This document shows positions 17,569 to 26,253 of a stretch of 64,000 nucleotides of DNA, piece after piece. The number at the start of each line of letters is the position of its first letter. Position 1 is the stretch's first letter. The stretch covers positions 372,326-436,325 of the forward strand of contig NZ_LMQU01000011.1 in NCBI RefSeq assembly GCF_001425445.1, in the 5' to 3' direction. Source of the stretch: Devosia sp. Leaf420. Its GTDB lineage: Bacteria; Pseudomonadota; Alphaproteobacteria; Rhizobiales; Devosiaceae. The translations under genes and the position numbers were made by a program. Under the pieces are notes generated by a model that saw only the letters and a list, made by a program, of their open reading frames with translations, was not told where the DNA came from and did no database searches.

Positions 17569-17897
17569 GGTCGTCTCCTCCCCCGTCGGTCAGTCGCGGA
17601 TCGCGCTGCCGATCATCTGCACCTAGGTTGGAGCGAAAGACGAACCTTGCCAAGCATTATCGCATCAAATTCAGAAAATAATGTACAATCGTGATCTGCA
17701 CGTGCACGATCAGTAGTCGCTAATGTGGAAGCTGCACTGAGACGCAAGGATAAATCGGCGCCTGAGCGCTGGTTGTCGCCCTCAAATCTGCTCGGGGACG
17801 GATTTCGGCGCGTTACCTGTCTGGCAGTTCGCCGCGCTTTAGCTTAGGTCCTGAGCGGTCCCTTTATTGGCATCAATCGAAATCACAGGCCCCCACA
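17569..17897. promoter_or_regulatory. Divergent promoter region with palindrome TGCACGTGCA
   Basis: This is the spacer between the divergent UxuA-like and dimethylformamidase-like genes, with no gene visible. The stretch 17650-17730 is A+T-richer than its surroundings. It contains the perfect 10-bp palindrome TGCACGTGCA (17697-17706), flanked by TCGTG and CACGA half-sites and by two GATC copies. A regulator site is likely, but the regulator is unknown. The minus-strand gene is preceded by a GGGGGAGGAGAC ribosome site. Confidence 0.5.
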
Positions 17898-19877
17898 ATG
17901 CTGCGCACGATCGATCACTCGTCGTTGGCGGTTTCAGGCTATGTCGAGCCTTGGACCGGCCCGGCCGGAACCCGAATGGTAGCTTCGTCCTGCGCCGGAG
18001 CTGTCGAGGCCGTCCGCATCCGCGCGCTTGATCGCGATGGGATGCCGAAGGTCGACTGGCCAATCCGATCCTTGGCAGAATGCCGTCGACAGAGCTTTTC
18101 CCAAGGCGCGTGGCTCTCGATAGACCATGCGCGATCGATCACGGCGCTGTCCTTTGAAATGCTGCTCACGCGCAATGAAGGCTACCGCGTTCTTCTCGAT
18201 GCGGGAGCGTTTCAGCTCGCGATCGTCGACGGCGCCAATTTGGTCTTGGGCGACCACATGGGCGATACGCCTATCGGTCGCCTACCCACGCGCCAATGGC
18301 TCAAAGTCGCAATCGGCCATGGCGCGCTCACTGTCGAAACGCTCGACCAGGACAAGCCCTTCGCCCTGTCAAAAGTGCTCCCGGGCGGAACGCTTGACCA
18401 CGTCGTCCTTTGCTCGGATGCAGGAGAAGCGCTGCCAACGCTCAATTGCCGGCTGGCCAACATCAGCCTCACCGCGAACGGTCAAAGCGCCACCTGGGTT
18501 TTTCCGACACTCTTTACCGACGACCCACTCCTGTCCAACGGCATGGCGCTGCGGCTCCATAACAATCCGACCTTCTGCGTGCGCTCCTCGCGCTGGGACG
18601 GGTCGAGCCTCGATCCGCGCCTGACACCATCCCATTACGACGCCATCCATTGTCACGACACCGACATGGCGGGCCTTGATTGGCCGGCAAACTTCGCCAT
18701 CGACATCCCTGCCGATGCGCGATCCGGCGTCTATGCGATTGAAATCGAAACCGGTGAAACCGCCGAGCGCATCCCGTTTTTCGTCTCGGCCGCCGAACCC
18801 GCCTCGCGGCTTTTGTTCATTGCCCCGACGGCAACCTATCTTGCCTATGCCGACGAATATCTGCCGCCCCATCTCTATGAATGGATCGGCACCGATCGCG
18901 GCCACGAATTCGCGCGCGCCAACAATCTGCGCTCGCTCTACGATTACCATTCCGATGCGAGTGGCGTATCCCTCGCCTCGACGCGCCGGCCCAAGGCGAC
19001 GCTGCGCGACGACTATCGCTATCCGCTCTGCGGGGCGCCGCACTTGCTGCCGGTCGATCTGCATTTCCTTGCCTTCGCTGCCCGCAACGGCATCGCCATA
19101 GATCTCGCGACCGATCATGACCTGCACCAGAAGGGCCTCGCGCTTCTCAGCCCCTATCGCAGCGTCCTCACCGGCAGCCATCCGGAATATCTTTCGGTCG
19201 CCATGGAAGACGCCTATCGCCGCTATGTCGCCACTGGCGGGCATCTTTCCTATCTCGGCGGCAACGGCTTTGCCGCGGCGGTCGCCTTCAAGGATGACCT
19301 GATGGAATTGCGGCGCGGCCCGACCCAGGCCGGTCGCACCTGGGATGGCCCCCTGGCCGAAATGCCCCTGGCGCTGACCAACGAGCCGGGTGGCTATTTG
19401 CGCGATCGCGGCCGGGGCGAATTCGCCCTGACCGGCGTCGGCATTTCCCTGATGGGCTTTAGCAAGTCCCTACCCTTCACCCGCACGGCATCCAGTCATG
19501 AGCCAGCATTTGCCTGGCTCTTCGACGGAGTTGCAGGCGACACGTTCGGCGATACCGGCATGGTTCTCGGCGGTGCTGCGGGCTATGAGGTCGATTGCAC
19601 CAACTCGGCGCTCGGCACGCCTGAAAACATCGTCGTTCTCGCGACTGCTCGGGGCTTTCCCGACGACTATGTCGATGATCCCGGCCGCTGGTATGAGGGC
19701 GGCGCGCCCGAACGCGACGCCAGGCGTCTTGCGGAAATGACCTTCCTGTCCCACGCCTCGGGCGGCTCGGTTTTTTCGGCGAGCTCGGTGGCTTTCCTCG
19801 GCGCCTTGCCGGGACCGGATGAACAAAACGATGTTGGCAGGATGACACTGAATCTGCTCAGGCACTTTTCAAGCTGA
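17898..19877 (+). CDS. N,N-dimethylformamidase large-subunit-like hydrolase
   Basis: Protein of 659 residues resembling the large (beta) subunit of N,N-dimethylformamidase (DmfA2), an iron amidohydrolase. Residues about 60-200 look like a lectin/LamG-type sandwich (AWLSIDHARSITALSFEML, LGDHMGDTPIGRLPTRQW). The C-terminal domain starts near SRLLFIAPTATYLAYADEYL, with YDYHSDASG, SVLTGSHPEYLS and GGHLSYLGGNGFAA. Known DMFase uses a two-Tyr, one-carboxylate iron site; Tyr and Glu candidates are present here but were not mapped by alignment. The usual small subunit is not seen nearby. A NitT/TauT importer follows in the same direction. Confidence 0.8.
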   Translation: MLRTIDHSSLAVSGYVEPWTGPAGTRMVASSCAGAVEAVRIRALDRDGMPKVDWPIRSLAECRRQSFSQGAWLSIDHARSITALSFEMLLTRNEGYRVLLDAGAFQLAIVDGANLVLGDHMGDTPIGRLPTRQWLKVAIGHGALTVETLDQDKPFALSKVLPGGTLDHVVLCSDAGEALPTLNCRLANISLTANGQSATWVFPTLFTDDPLLSNGMALRLHNNPTFCVRSSRWDGSSLDPRLTPSHYDAIHCHDTDMAGLDWPANFAIDIPADARSGVYAIEIETGETAERIPFFVSAAEPASRLLFIAPTATYLAYADEYLPPHLYEWIGTDRGHEFARANNLRSLYDYHSDASGVSLASTRRPKATLRDDYRYPLCGAPHLLPVDLHFLAFAARNGIAIDLATDHDLHQKGLALLSPYRSVLTGSHPEYLSVAMEDAYRRYVATGGHLSYLGGNGFAAAVAFKDDLMELRRGPTQAGRTWDGPLAEMPLALTNEPGGYLRDRGRGEFALTGVGISLMGFSKSLPFTRTASSHEPAFAWLFDGVAGDTFGDTGMVLGGAAGYEVDCTNSALGTPENIVVLATARGFPDDYVDDPGRWYEGGAPERDARRLAEMTFLSHASGGSVFSASSVAFLGALPGPDEQNDVGRMTLNLLRHFSS

Positions 19878-19933
19878 GCTAATCCGTACATGTATGCTGC
19901 CAATGCGCCCGCGCCCTCTAAGGAACATGCCCC

Positions 19934-20896
19934 ATGAAGCTTGCGTCACTTGCCCTCGCTAGTCTCTCCCTTGCTGCCCTGGCCGTCCCCGCTTCTGCGG
20001 AAACGGTCAAGATCGGCGTCCAGCCCTGGCTTGGTTATGGTCCACTCTGGATCGCCGACCAGAAGGGGTTCTTCAAGGAGAACGGCGTCGATGTGCAATT
20101 GATCAACTTCACCTGGGACCAGGACGTTGCCGCGGCCCTCGCCAGCGGCAATATCCAGGTGATTTCTGCTGCGACCAACACCGTCATCCTCAACATGAAC
20201 AATGGCGTCGATCTCAAGGCGTTCATGATCATGGATGGCTCGACGACGGCAGACGCGGTTCTCGTCGGCAAGGATGTTGCCACGATCACCGACCTCAAGG
20301 GCAAGAGCGTCGCCTATGAAAAAGGCTCGACCAGCGACCTTCTGATCAACTATGCGCTGAATTCAAACGGCCTTACCCTTGCCGATGTCGAGGCCGTGCC
20401 GATTGCTGCGGCCGATGCAGGCCTTGCTTTGATCGCGGGACGCGTTGATGTGGCCGTGACCTACGAGCCCTATATTTCCGCAGCCCTCGCCCAGGGCCCG
20501 GAATTCAAGGTTCTCTATACCGCCGGCGAAAAGCCTGGCCTCATCAGCGACGTTCTTGCCGCCGAAACGAGCTTTATTGCCGGCAACCAGCAGGATCTCG
20601 TCGGCATCATCAAGGCCTGGGACGAGGCGGTGACCTTCCTGCGCGACAATCCGGAAGAAGGCGGCAAGATCATCGCCGATGCCGTCGGTAGCCCGATCGA
20701 AGAATTCAACACCGCTTTTGCCGGTGTCCATCTCTACGACCGCGCCGAGAACGACGCTGCCCTCAAAGGCGAATTCCAGGCAACGGTCGAAGAGATCGGC
20801 TCCATCATGCAGCAAGCCAATCCCGATGAGGTCAAGACCCTGCCGACGGGCGAAACCTTCTTCGACCTGACCGCCCTCTCGGCCGCCGCACAATAA
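19934..20896 (+). CDS. NitT/TauT-type ABC transporter substrate-binding protein
   Basis: Periplasmic binding protein of 320 residues. A signal peptide (LASLALASLSLAALAVPASA) is followed by the family opening VKIGVQPWLGYGPLWIADQK, FFKENGVDV and DQDVAAALASGNIQV. This NMT1/SsuA-like family binds nitrate, sulfonates, thiamine precursors, formamidopyrimidines or amides. Its place after a DMFase-like gene suggests a small amide or nitrogen compound. The ATG follows a TAAGGAAC ribosome site, and a hairpin follows the stop codon. Confidence 0.92.
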   Translation: MKLASLALASLSLAALAVPASAETVKIGVQPWLGYGPLWIADQKGFFKENGVDVQLINFTWDQDVAAALASGNIQVISAATNTVILNMNNGVDLKAFMIMDGSTTADAVLVGKDVATITDLKGKSVAYEKGSTSDLLINYALNSNGLTLADVEAVPIAAADAGLALIAGRVDVAVTYEPYISAALAQGPEFKVLYTAGEKPGLISDVLAAETSFIAGNQQDLVGIIKAWDEAVTFLRDNPEEGGKIIADAVGSPIEEFNTAFAGVHLYDRAENDAALKGEFQATVEEIGSIMQQANPDEVKTLPTGETFFDLTALSAAAQ

Positions 20897-20902
20897 TTGT
20901 TG

Positions 20903-20933
20903 GCCGGCGTCCCCAAGACGCCGGCATCCTTTT
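20903..20933 (+). terminator. Hairpin after the NitT/TauT binding-protein gene
   Basis: The arms GCCGGCGTC and GACGCCGGC enclose CCCAA and are followed by ATCCTTTT. The weak T-run suggests partial termination or 3' end protection in the binding-protein/permease gap. Confidence 0.6.
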
Positions 20934-20950
20934 AAAACTTCGAGTAGCGC

Positions 20951-21808
20951 ATGCCCAAGACCTCGAGCATCGCGGCAAATGCCGCGGCTGGTCGCATCGA
21001 CCGCCGACAATCCCGCCGCAAGAAAGGTCTGTTGCGGCTGCGCCACCCCATTCCGGACCGCATCTTCACGAGTGCGGGCCTCGTCGTGCCCGTGGTCCTC
21101 GTGCTGCTCTGGTTCGCGGTCACGGCGCTCGGCCTCGTCAAGCCGCTGTTTCTCCCGAGCCCGCTCGCCATCCTAGAAGAAGCGTGGCGCCAGATCACGA
21201 CCGGCATCCTGTTGGAAGACGCCGCCGTCAGCAGTTATCGCATCATCGTCGGCTGGCTTAGCGCCGCTATCCTGGCTATTCCCGTCGGCATCCTGATGGG
21301 CAATTTCCGCCTCTTCGAGGGCGCGCTCGAGCCCCTGATCTCGACAGTGCGCTATATGCCCATCGTGGCCTTGATACCGCTCACCATTCTCTGGGCCGGC
21401 ATTGGCGACGAGCAGAAAATCCTGATCCTTTTTCTCGGGACCTTCTTCCAGATGACGCTGATGGTGATGGACAACGTCAAGACCATCGACGTCAATCTCA
21501 TCCGGGCCGGGCAGACGCTTGGCTTTTCCAATACCGAAATCCTGTGGCGCATCATCCTGCCTGCGGCTCTGCCTGCCATCTGGGACACCTGCCGCATCAC
21601 CATCGGCTGGACCTGGACCTATCTCGTCGTCGCCGAACTGGTGGCCGCGCAAAATGGCCTCGGCCGCCGCATCATGGATGCGCAGCGCTACCTTGCGACC
21701 GACACCATCATTTTCGGCACGCTGTTCATCGGCCTTTTGGGTCTTCTGACCGACTATGCCTTCAAGCGCACCGGCCGATCGCTCTTTCGCTGGACGGCCG
21801 ATCGATGA
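20951..21808 (+). CDS. NitT/TauT-type ABC transporter permease (SsuC/TauC-like)
   Basis: Inner-membrane permease, 285 residues, with a basic N-terminal tail (GRIDRRQSRRKKGLLRLRH) and about six helices. The family segment RYMPIVALIPLTILWAGIGD and the ATPase-contact loop AGQTLGFSNTEILWRIILPA are conserved, and the C-terminus has TDYAFKRTGRSLFRW. The stop overlaps the ATPase start (ATGA), so the two subunits are translationally coupled. Confidence 0.94.
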   Translation: MPKTSSIAANAAAGRIDRRQSRRKKGLLRLRHPIPDRIFTSAGLVVPVVLVLLWFAVTALGLVKPLFLPSPLAILEEAWRQITTGILLEDAAVSSYRIIVGWLSAAILAIPVGILMGNFRLFEGALEPLISTVRYMPIVALIPLTILWAGIGDEQKILILFLGTFFQMTLMVMDNVKTIDVNLIRAGQTLGFSNTEILWRIILPAALPAIWDTCRITIGWTWTYLVVAELVAAQNGLGRRIMDAQRYLATDTIIFGTLFIGLLGLLTDYAFKRTGRSLFRWTADR

Positions 21809-22602
21809 CCATGGCACCCAAAATCCACGCCGAAGCCGTGGGCAAGATTTTCGGCGAAGGCGCGAACGAGTTCCTCGCCATCGACCGGATCGACCTGACC
21901 GTTGCGCCCAACGAATTCGTCTCGATCGTCGGCACGTCCGGCTGCGGCAAGTCCACCTTCCTCAATATGGTTGGCGGCCTCACCGAGCCGACTTTTGGCG
22001 ACATCCTTATCGATGGCACGCCCGTCACGGGACCGGGGCGCGACCGCGGCTTCGTCTTTCAGGGCTATAGCCTTTTTGAGTGGATGACCGTCGAAGGCAA
22101 CATCCTCTTTGCGCTCGAAAAGAGCCGGCTGAGCAAGCCGGAAAAGACCGAATTGGTGCGCCAGTTCATTCATGAGGTTGGGCTCAGGGGCTTCGAAAAG
22201 TCCTACCCGCGTCAACTCTCGGGCGGCATGCGCCAGCGCGTCGCGATTGCGCGGGCGCTCGTCTACAAGCCCTCGCTACTCCTCATGGACGAACCGTTTG
22301 GCGCCCTCGACGCCCAGACCCGCGGCATGATGCAGGAACTGCTGCTCAAGGTTTGGGAAGACCACAAGGTCACGGTACTCTTTGTCACCCATGACGTCGA
22401 AGAGGCCATTTTCCTCGCCGACAGGGTCATCGTCCTTGCCTCGCGGCCTGGTCGCATCAAGCGCGAACTCACCGTCGATCTCCCGCGACCCCGCCAATTC
22501 GACATCGTCACCAGCCCCGAATTCTCGCAGCTAAAGCGTGGCGTCCTCGCCGACATCCGGGAGGAAACACTCAAGGTCATGTCACTGGGGGACGACGCTT
22601 AG
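21805..22602 (+). CDS. NitT/TauT-type ABC transporter ATP-binding protein (SsuB/TauB-like)
   Basis: Cytoplasmic ATPase of 265 residues. Walker A GTSGCGKST, the family-typical GPGRDRGFVFQGYSLFEWMT with the Q-loop, signature LSGGMRQRVAIARAL, Walker B LLMDEPFGALDAQTR and H-loop VTHDVEEA are all present. The start overlaps the permease stop by four bases; a second ATG two codons later is possible. A longer upstream frame is a shadow of the permease gene. Confidence 0.95.
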   Translation: MTMAPKIHAEAVGKIFGEGANEFLAIDRIDLTVAPNEFVSIVGTSGCGKSTFLNMVGGLTEPTFGDILIDGTPVTGPGRDRGFVFQGYSLFEWMTVEGNILFALEKSRLSKPEKTELVRQFIHEVGLRGFEKSYPRQLSGGMRQRVAIARALVYKPSLLLMDEPFGALDAQTRGMMQELLLKVWEDHKVTVLFVTHDVEEAIFLADRVIVLASRPGRIKRELTVDLPRPRQFDIVTSPEFSQLKRGVLADIREETLKVMSLGDDA

Positions 22603-22662
22603 GACTGTCGCGCTGATGGAAAAGAGCGGCGACCCACCAGAACTGGGGACCGCCGCTATGCA

Positions 22663-23010
22663 TCACTCGGCGCGGAAAAAGATCATGCCGCCGTGGTGCA
22701 GTACGGTATCGGTGACGAACTCGCCGTCAGCTTCAAAGCCGGTATCGTCCCAGTAGTAGATCATATTGCCGGTGACCTCATAGCGGCCTTGATAGGCACT
22801 CTGCCGGGTGCCACGCGCTTCATCATAGCGGCCATTGGGCAAAAGCTCCTGGCGCACGTGTCCGTCGCCCGTCACCCACATGCCGATATAGGGGTGCTTT
22901 TCCATCGTTCCGTTCTCCTCGGAGTTTGAAGGTTCAAATTGAGCCGCCTGGGCTATCGCCGCTGAACCGGCGAAAGCGAGCGTGATAAGGAGCAATCTTG
23001 CGATCCTCAT
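22663..23010 (-). CDS. Atu4866-domain secreted small protein
   Basis: Secreted protein of 115 residues. An N-terminal signal peptide (RLLLITLAFAGSAAIAQAA) is followed by the Atu4866 fold motifs: HPYIGMWVTGDGHVRQEL, PNGRYDEARG, YQGRYEVTGN and YWDDTGFEADGEF. The family is named after an Agrobacterium protein and resembles lipocalin-like barrels. Its function is not established. The start overlaps the NTF2-like gene by four bases, so it is part of the SDR cluster under the divergent LysR regulator. Confidence 0.85.
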   Translation of the reverse strand: MRIARLLLITLAFAGSAAIAQAAQFEPSNSEENGTMEKHPYIGMWVTGDGHVRQELLPNGRYDEARGTRQSAYQGRYEVTGNMIYYWDDTGFEADGEFVTDTVLHHGGMIFFRAE

Positions 23011-23513
23011 GTTTGGCCACCCGGCAGATCAACACGCTTAGCCGGCTCGAACCGTTTCAAAAGATTTTCGACCTCCTCAACGGGCACACCGCGGCCCGAT
23101 GTGTGTTCGCGCACGATTTTCCAGGTGCCGCCGCTTCGTCGGAAGACATGGGAGGTTCGGCAGATCACGCCGCTCGCCGTTCCATCTGCCTGCTCGAGCC
23201 TTGCGCAGAATTCGAATGTACTTGCCGCCACATCGCCGCTGACCAGCACATCCGGTTCAACGATAACAGCGTGAACCGCGCTGTGCATCCGGTTGAACGA
23301 GGTCTCGAATGCCTCGGCCCATTCGCGCGGGCTGCGCGCCAGCCGCAATTGGGGATCGAAGCTGTCATAGAGCGCGGTGTCGGCGCTTTCCCAATCGTGG
23401 AATAGGCCGGCTTTTTTCTCGAAAACGAATGGTTCGCCCGGCGCCTTTTCCCAGCCTTCAAGGATCCAGCGCCGCTGCAGCTGGGCCACGTCCATTTCGC
23501 TGGTCATGAGCAT
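23007..23513 (-). CDS. Nuclear transport factor 2 / SnoaL-like protein
   Basis: Protein of 168 residues with the NTF2-like cone fold. Features are WEKAPGEPFVFEKKAG, a DTALYDSFDPQLRLARSP segment, and the C-terminal VFRRSGGTWKIVREHTS typical of SnoaL or ketosteroid-isomerase-like domains. Such proteins are often small isomerases, cyclases or ligand-binding partners of oxidoreductases. The ATG follows AGGAAAGG. Two more in-frame Met codons within six residues leave the exact start open. Confidence 0.82.
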   Translation of the reverse strand: MLMTSEMDVAQLQRRWILEGWEKAPGEPFVFEKKAGLFHDWESADTALYDSFDPQLRLARSPREWAEAFETSFNRMHSAVHAVIVEPDVLVSGDVAASTFEFCARLEQADGTASGVICRTSHVFRRSGGTWKIVREHTSGRGVPVEEVENLLKRFEPAKRVDLPGGQT

Positions 23514-23581
23514 GCCTTTCCTGGGCTCAAGAAGTCGTCGTGCCGACTCGATACGCCGTTGACGAGAATGATCTCGCTCAT
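23504..23581 (-). CDS. Possible 25-residue leader or relict peptide
   Basis: Small open frame beginning MSEIILVNGVSS, with a good AAAGGAG ribosome site. It ends ten bases inside the NTF2-like gene, which would couple its translation to that gene. It could be a leader peptide, or the relict N-terminus of a lost gene. No homologue is recognised and no domain can fit. Read it as a candidate only. Confidence 0.35.
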   Translation of the reverse strand: MSEIILVNGVSSRHDDFLSPGKACS

Positions 23582-23606
23582 TTTTTTCTCCTTTGGCTCG
23601 TTCGGC

Positions 23607-24347
23607 TCAGACCATGCCGCCATTGGCGCGGATGGTTTGACCATTGATCCAGCCGCCGTCGGGACCGGCGAGAAATGCGACCGCTGCGGCAATGTCCTCA
23701 GGCGTTCCCAATCGTTCGAGCGGGTTCATCTTGGCCATCTTGGCAACGAGCTCGTCGGACTTTCCGTCGAGGAAAAGATCGGTCGCTGTCGGTCCCGGCG
23801 CCACGGCGTTGACGGTGATGTCGCGCCCGCGCAGTTCCTTGGCCAGAATGGCGGTCATTGTCTCGACCGCTGCCTTTGTCGCGGCGTAGACGCCGTAGGT
23901 TTCAAGCTTGAGGCCGACGACGGAAGTCGAGAAATTGACGATCCGTCCGCCAGTCTTGAGGCGCCGGGCCGCCTCGCGCAGCGTGTTGAACGTGCCCTTG
24001 AGATTGACGGCGATCTGCCGGTCAAACAGCGCATCGCTGCTCTCGGAAAGGGACGCCAGCGACATGATCCCGGCATTGTTGACGAGGATATCAACGCCGC
24101 CAAAGGCCTGCTCCGCGCGCTCGAACATCAGCGCCACGGCGGCCGGATCAGAAATGTCGGCCTTGTGCGCCAAAGCGGTGCCGCCTGAAGTGCTGATCGC
24201 CTCGACCACTTTGGCGGCCTCGCTGTCATTGCCGGCGTAATTGACGACAACGTTGAAGCCATCGGCCGCCAAGCGCTTGGCGATCGCCGCACCGATCCCG
24301 CGCGAGGCACCAGTAATAAGAGCAGTTTTCTTAGATGCGTCAGTCAT
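23607..24347 (-). CDS. Short-chain dehydrogenase/reductase (SDR) family oxidoreductase
   Basis: Classical SDR of 246 residues. The coenzyme motif TGASRGIG, DILVNNAGIMS, the serine region VNFSTSV and active-site YAATKAA give the full Ser/Tyr/Lys set. NYAGN after the second strand suggests NADP preference. The end IRANGGMV is typical of FabG-like enzymes. It likely reduces a ketone or aldehyde. It is first in the minus-strand cluster and divergent from the LysR gene, which probably controls it. Confidence 0.93.
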   Translation of the reverse strand: MTDASKKTALITGASRGIGAAIAKRLAADGFNVVVNYAGNDSEAAKVVEAISTSGGTALAHKADISDPAAVALMFERAEQAFGGVDILVNNAGIMSLASLSESSDALFDRQIAVNLKGTFNTLREAARRLKTGGRIVNFSTSVVGLKLETYGVYAATKAAVETMTAILAKELRGRDITVNAVAPGPTATDLFLDGKSDELVAKMAKMNPLERLGTPEDIAAAVAFLAGPDGGWINGQTIRANGGMV

Positions 24348-24411
24348 CTCGATCTCCTGTTCTGTTTGGTGTTCTCTCTTTACGCGATGCCCTGCAGCGG
24401 ATAATCAGGTG

Positions 24412-24437
24412 AAATCCGACAACATAATGCGGAATTT
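24412..24437. promoter_or_regulatory. LysR-type box AAATCCG-N11-CGGAATTT
   Basis: This near-perfect inverted repeat with an 11-base spacer matches the T-N11-A layout of LysR binding sites. It lies in the 97-bp divergent spacer, just ahead of the lysR-type gene. It could serve both autorepression and activation of the SDR operon. Confidence 0.5.
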
Positions 24438-24444
24438 TCGAACA

Positions 24445-25347
24445 ATGGACCGTCTGGATTGTATGCGCGTCTTTTCGCGTGTGTTGGAGCGGCGGAGCTT
24501 TACGGCCGCGGCTGAGGACCTCGCCTTGCCGCGCTCAACAGTGACCGACGCGGTCAAACAGCTCGAAGCGCGCCTCGGGGTGAGCCTCCTCCAGCGCACG
24601 ACGCGTTCGGTGACGCCGACGCTCGACGGAGAAGCCTATCACCGCAGTTGCCTGGCGATCCTAGCGGAGGTGGAAGCGGCTGAATCCACTTTTCTTGGCG
24701 CCAAGCCCAAGGGGCTGTTGCGCGTGGACGTTCACGGCACCCTCGCCCGGCATTTCGTCATGCCGCGGTTGCCGGAATTCCTTGAAACCTATCCCGAGAT
24801 CGAGCTGTTCATCAGCGAGGGCGATCGGCTTGTGGATCTTGTGCGCGAGGGGATCGACTGCGTGCTGCGGGTCGGCGTTCCGCACGATAGCGACATGATC
24901 GCGCGCCGGATCGCCACCCTGCCCGAAGCAACGCTTGCTTCGCCGGCTTATCTCGAAAAGTTCGGGACACCCGAGAAGCTAGACGACCTCCCCCACCATC
25001 GCATGGTCGGCTTCCGCTCCACTGCCACGGGTGGCGTTTTGCCTTTGCTGTTCGAGATCAATGGCAAGGTCCGTGAGGCGATGCTGCCCATGACGCTGAC
25101 GGTCACGGGTGCCGAAACCTATTATGCCGCCTGCCTGCGCGGTCTGGGGCTCATCCAGATCCCGCGCTACCATGCTGCTCCGGCACTGGCCTCGGGCGAG
25201 ATCGTCGAAATCCTGCCAACAATCAAGCCGCCGAGCACGCCCGTTTCCGTGCTCTATCCGCGCGACCGCCAGCTTTCGCCCCGCGTTCGTGTCCTCATTG
25301 ACTGGCTGGTCAAGGTCTTCAACGTTCCGGACAAAACCATCGCGTAG
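24445..25347 (+). CDS. LysR-family transcriptional regulator
   Basis: Regulator of 300 residues. The N-terminal winged helix-turn-helix reads MDRLDCMRVFSRVLERRSFT, then AAEDLALPRSTVTDAVKQLE and LLQRTTRSVTPTLDGEAY. The effector domain follows from about residue 90 (GLLRVDVHGTLARHFVMPRL). This subtype, with MDRLDCM at the start, usually controls an adjacent SDR gene. An alternative ATG six codons upstream (MRNFRT) sits inside the proposed operator and is less likely. Confidence 0.93.
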   Translation: MDRLDCMRVFSRVLERRSFTAAAEDLALPRSTVTDAVKQLEARLGVSLLQRTTRSVTPTLDGEAYHRSCLAILAEVEAAESTFLGAKPKGLLRVDVHGTLARHFVMPRLPEFLETYPEIELFISEGDRLVDLVREGIDCVLRVGVPHDSDMIARRIATLPEATLASPAYLEKFGTPEKLDDLPHHRMVGFRSTATGGVLPLLFEINGKVREAMLPMTLTVTGAETYYAACLRGLGLIQIPRYHAAPALASGEIVEILPTIKPPSTPVSVLYPRDRQLSPRVRVLIDWLVKVFNVPDKTIA

Positions 25348-25365
25348 AGCGGTCCGTTATCCGCT

Positions 25366-26253
25366 TCACGGCGAGACAACGACCTTCTTGGGCCAGCGCT
25401 CCAGACCGACGACAGCCACGCCGCTGACCATGATAACCGCAATGCCCATGAGAGCGAGCGCATTGGGAAACGTGCCGAAAATCAGCATGCCGGACAGCAG
25501 CGCCCAGACCGTGGACATATAAAGAAAGGGAACGACCGCCGAGACCGACGCGGCGCGATATGCGGTGAGCAGCAGCCAATGCGCGGCGATCAAAAATATG
25601 CTCGACCCCACGGCGAAGGCGAGGGTCAGCGCAGAAGGCCATGTCCATTGCTCAAGCAGCAGGCCCGCCAGCCCCGCACCGACGATCTCGATGGCTCCGG
25701 CGGCGACTGCGACGACGATGCCGGGTATATCAAGCTTGATCTTCCTGCCGATGAGATCGCGCACCGCGACTGCAGCAGCGCTCCAAAGACCAAACAGCGT
25801 ATAGGGTGAGAAGCCGCTCGCGCCTGGTTGCGCGACGAGAAGTGCGCCGGCGAAGGCCAGAACGATCAGGGCGACCTGCATGCCCGATAGCCGCTCCTTG
25901 AAAAACACCATCGCGCCGATCAGCAGCAGCAGCGGTGACGTTTGCCCCAGGGCGGTCAGATCGGCGATGGGCACATAGGCAAGCCCAGCGACAAAACCCA
26001 TGGCGGCGGTGAGTTCGAGCAAATTCCTCAACTGCACACGGCCGTCCAACATGCGCGGCGCGTAGCGAAAAAGGCCCAGGGCTGCCAAAAGCGGTATGCC
26101 AAGAAGCGTGGAGCCCACGCCCCGCAGGAACAGGGCTTGAAAAGGCGGCACTTCGTGCATGGCCAGTTTAAGTAGGCTGTCATTGATCGTGAAGCAGGCG
26201 GTCGCAAGGATCATGAGGATGATCCCAAGCGTATTGCCGGAGGGGCGGCGCAT
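25366..26253 (-). CDS. EamA/RhaT-family (DMT superfamily) transporter
   Basis: Inner-membrane protein of 295 residues with ten hydrophobic segments in two EamA repeats. It opens with NTLGIILMILATACFTINDS, and the first repeat ends near VALIVLAFAGALLVAQPG; the second ends near MGIAVIMVSGVAVVGLE. Such proteins export metabolites or drugs, or move sugars or amino acids. The substrate is unknown. It converges with the LysR gene, 18 bases apart, and is probably a single-gene unit. Confidence 0.92.
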   Translation of the reverse strand: MRRPSGNTLGIILMILATACFTINDSLLKLAMHEVPPFQALFLRGVGSTLLGIPLLAALGLFRYAPRMLDGRVQLRNLLELTAAMGFVAGLAYVPIADLTALGQTSPLLLLIGAMVFFKERLSGMQVALIVLAFAGALLVAQPGASGFSPYTLFGLWSAAAVAVRDLIGRKIKLDIPGIVVAVAAGAIEIVGAGLAGLLLEQWTWPSALTLAFAVGSSIFLIAAHWLLLTAYRAASVSAVVPFLYMSTVWALLSGMLIFGTFPNALALMGIAVIMVSGVAVVGLERWPKKVVVSP

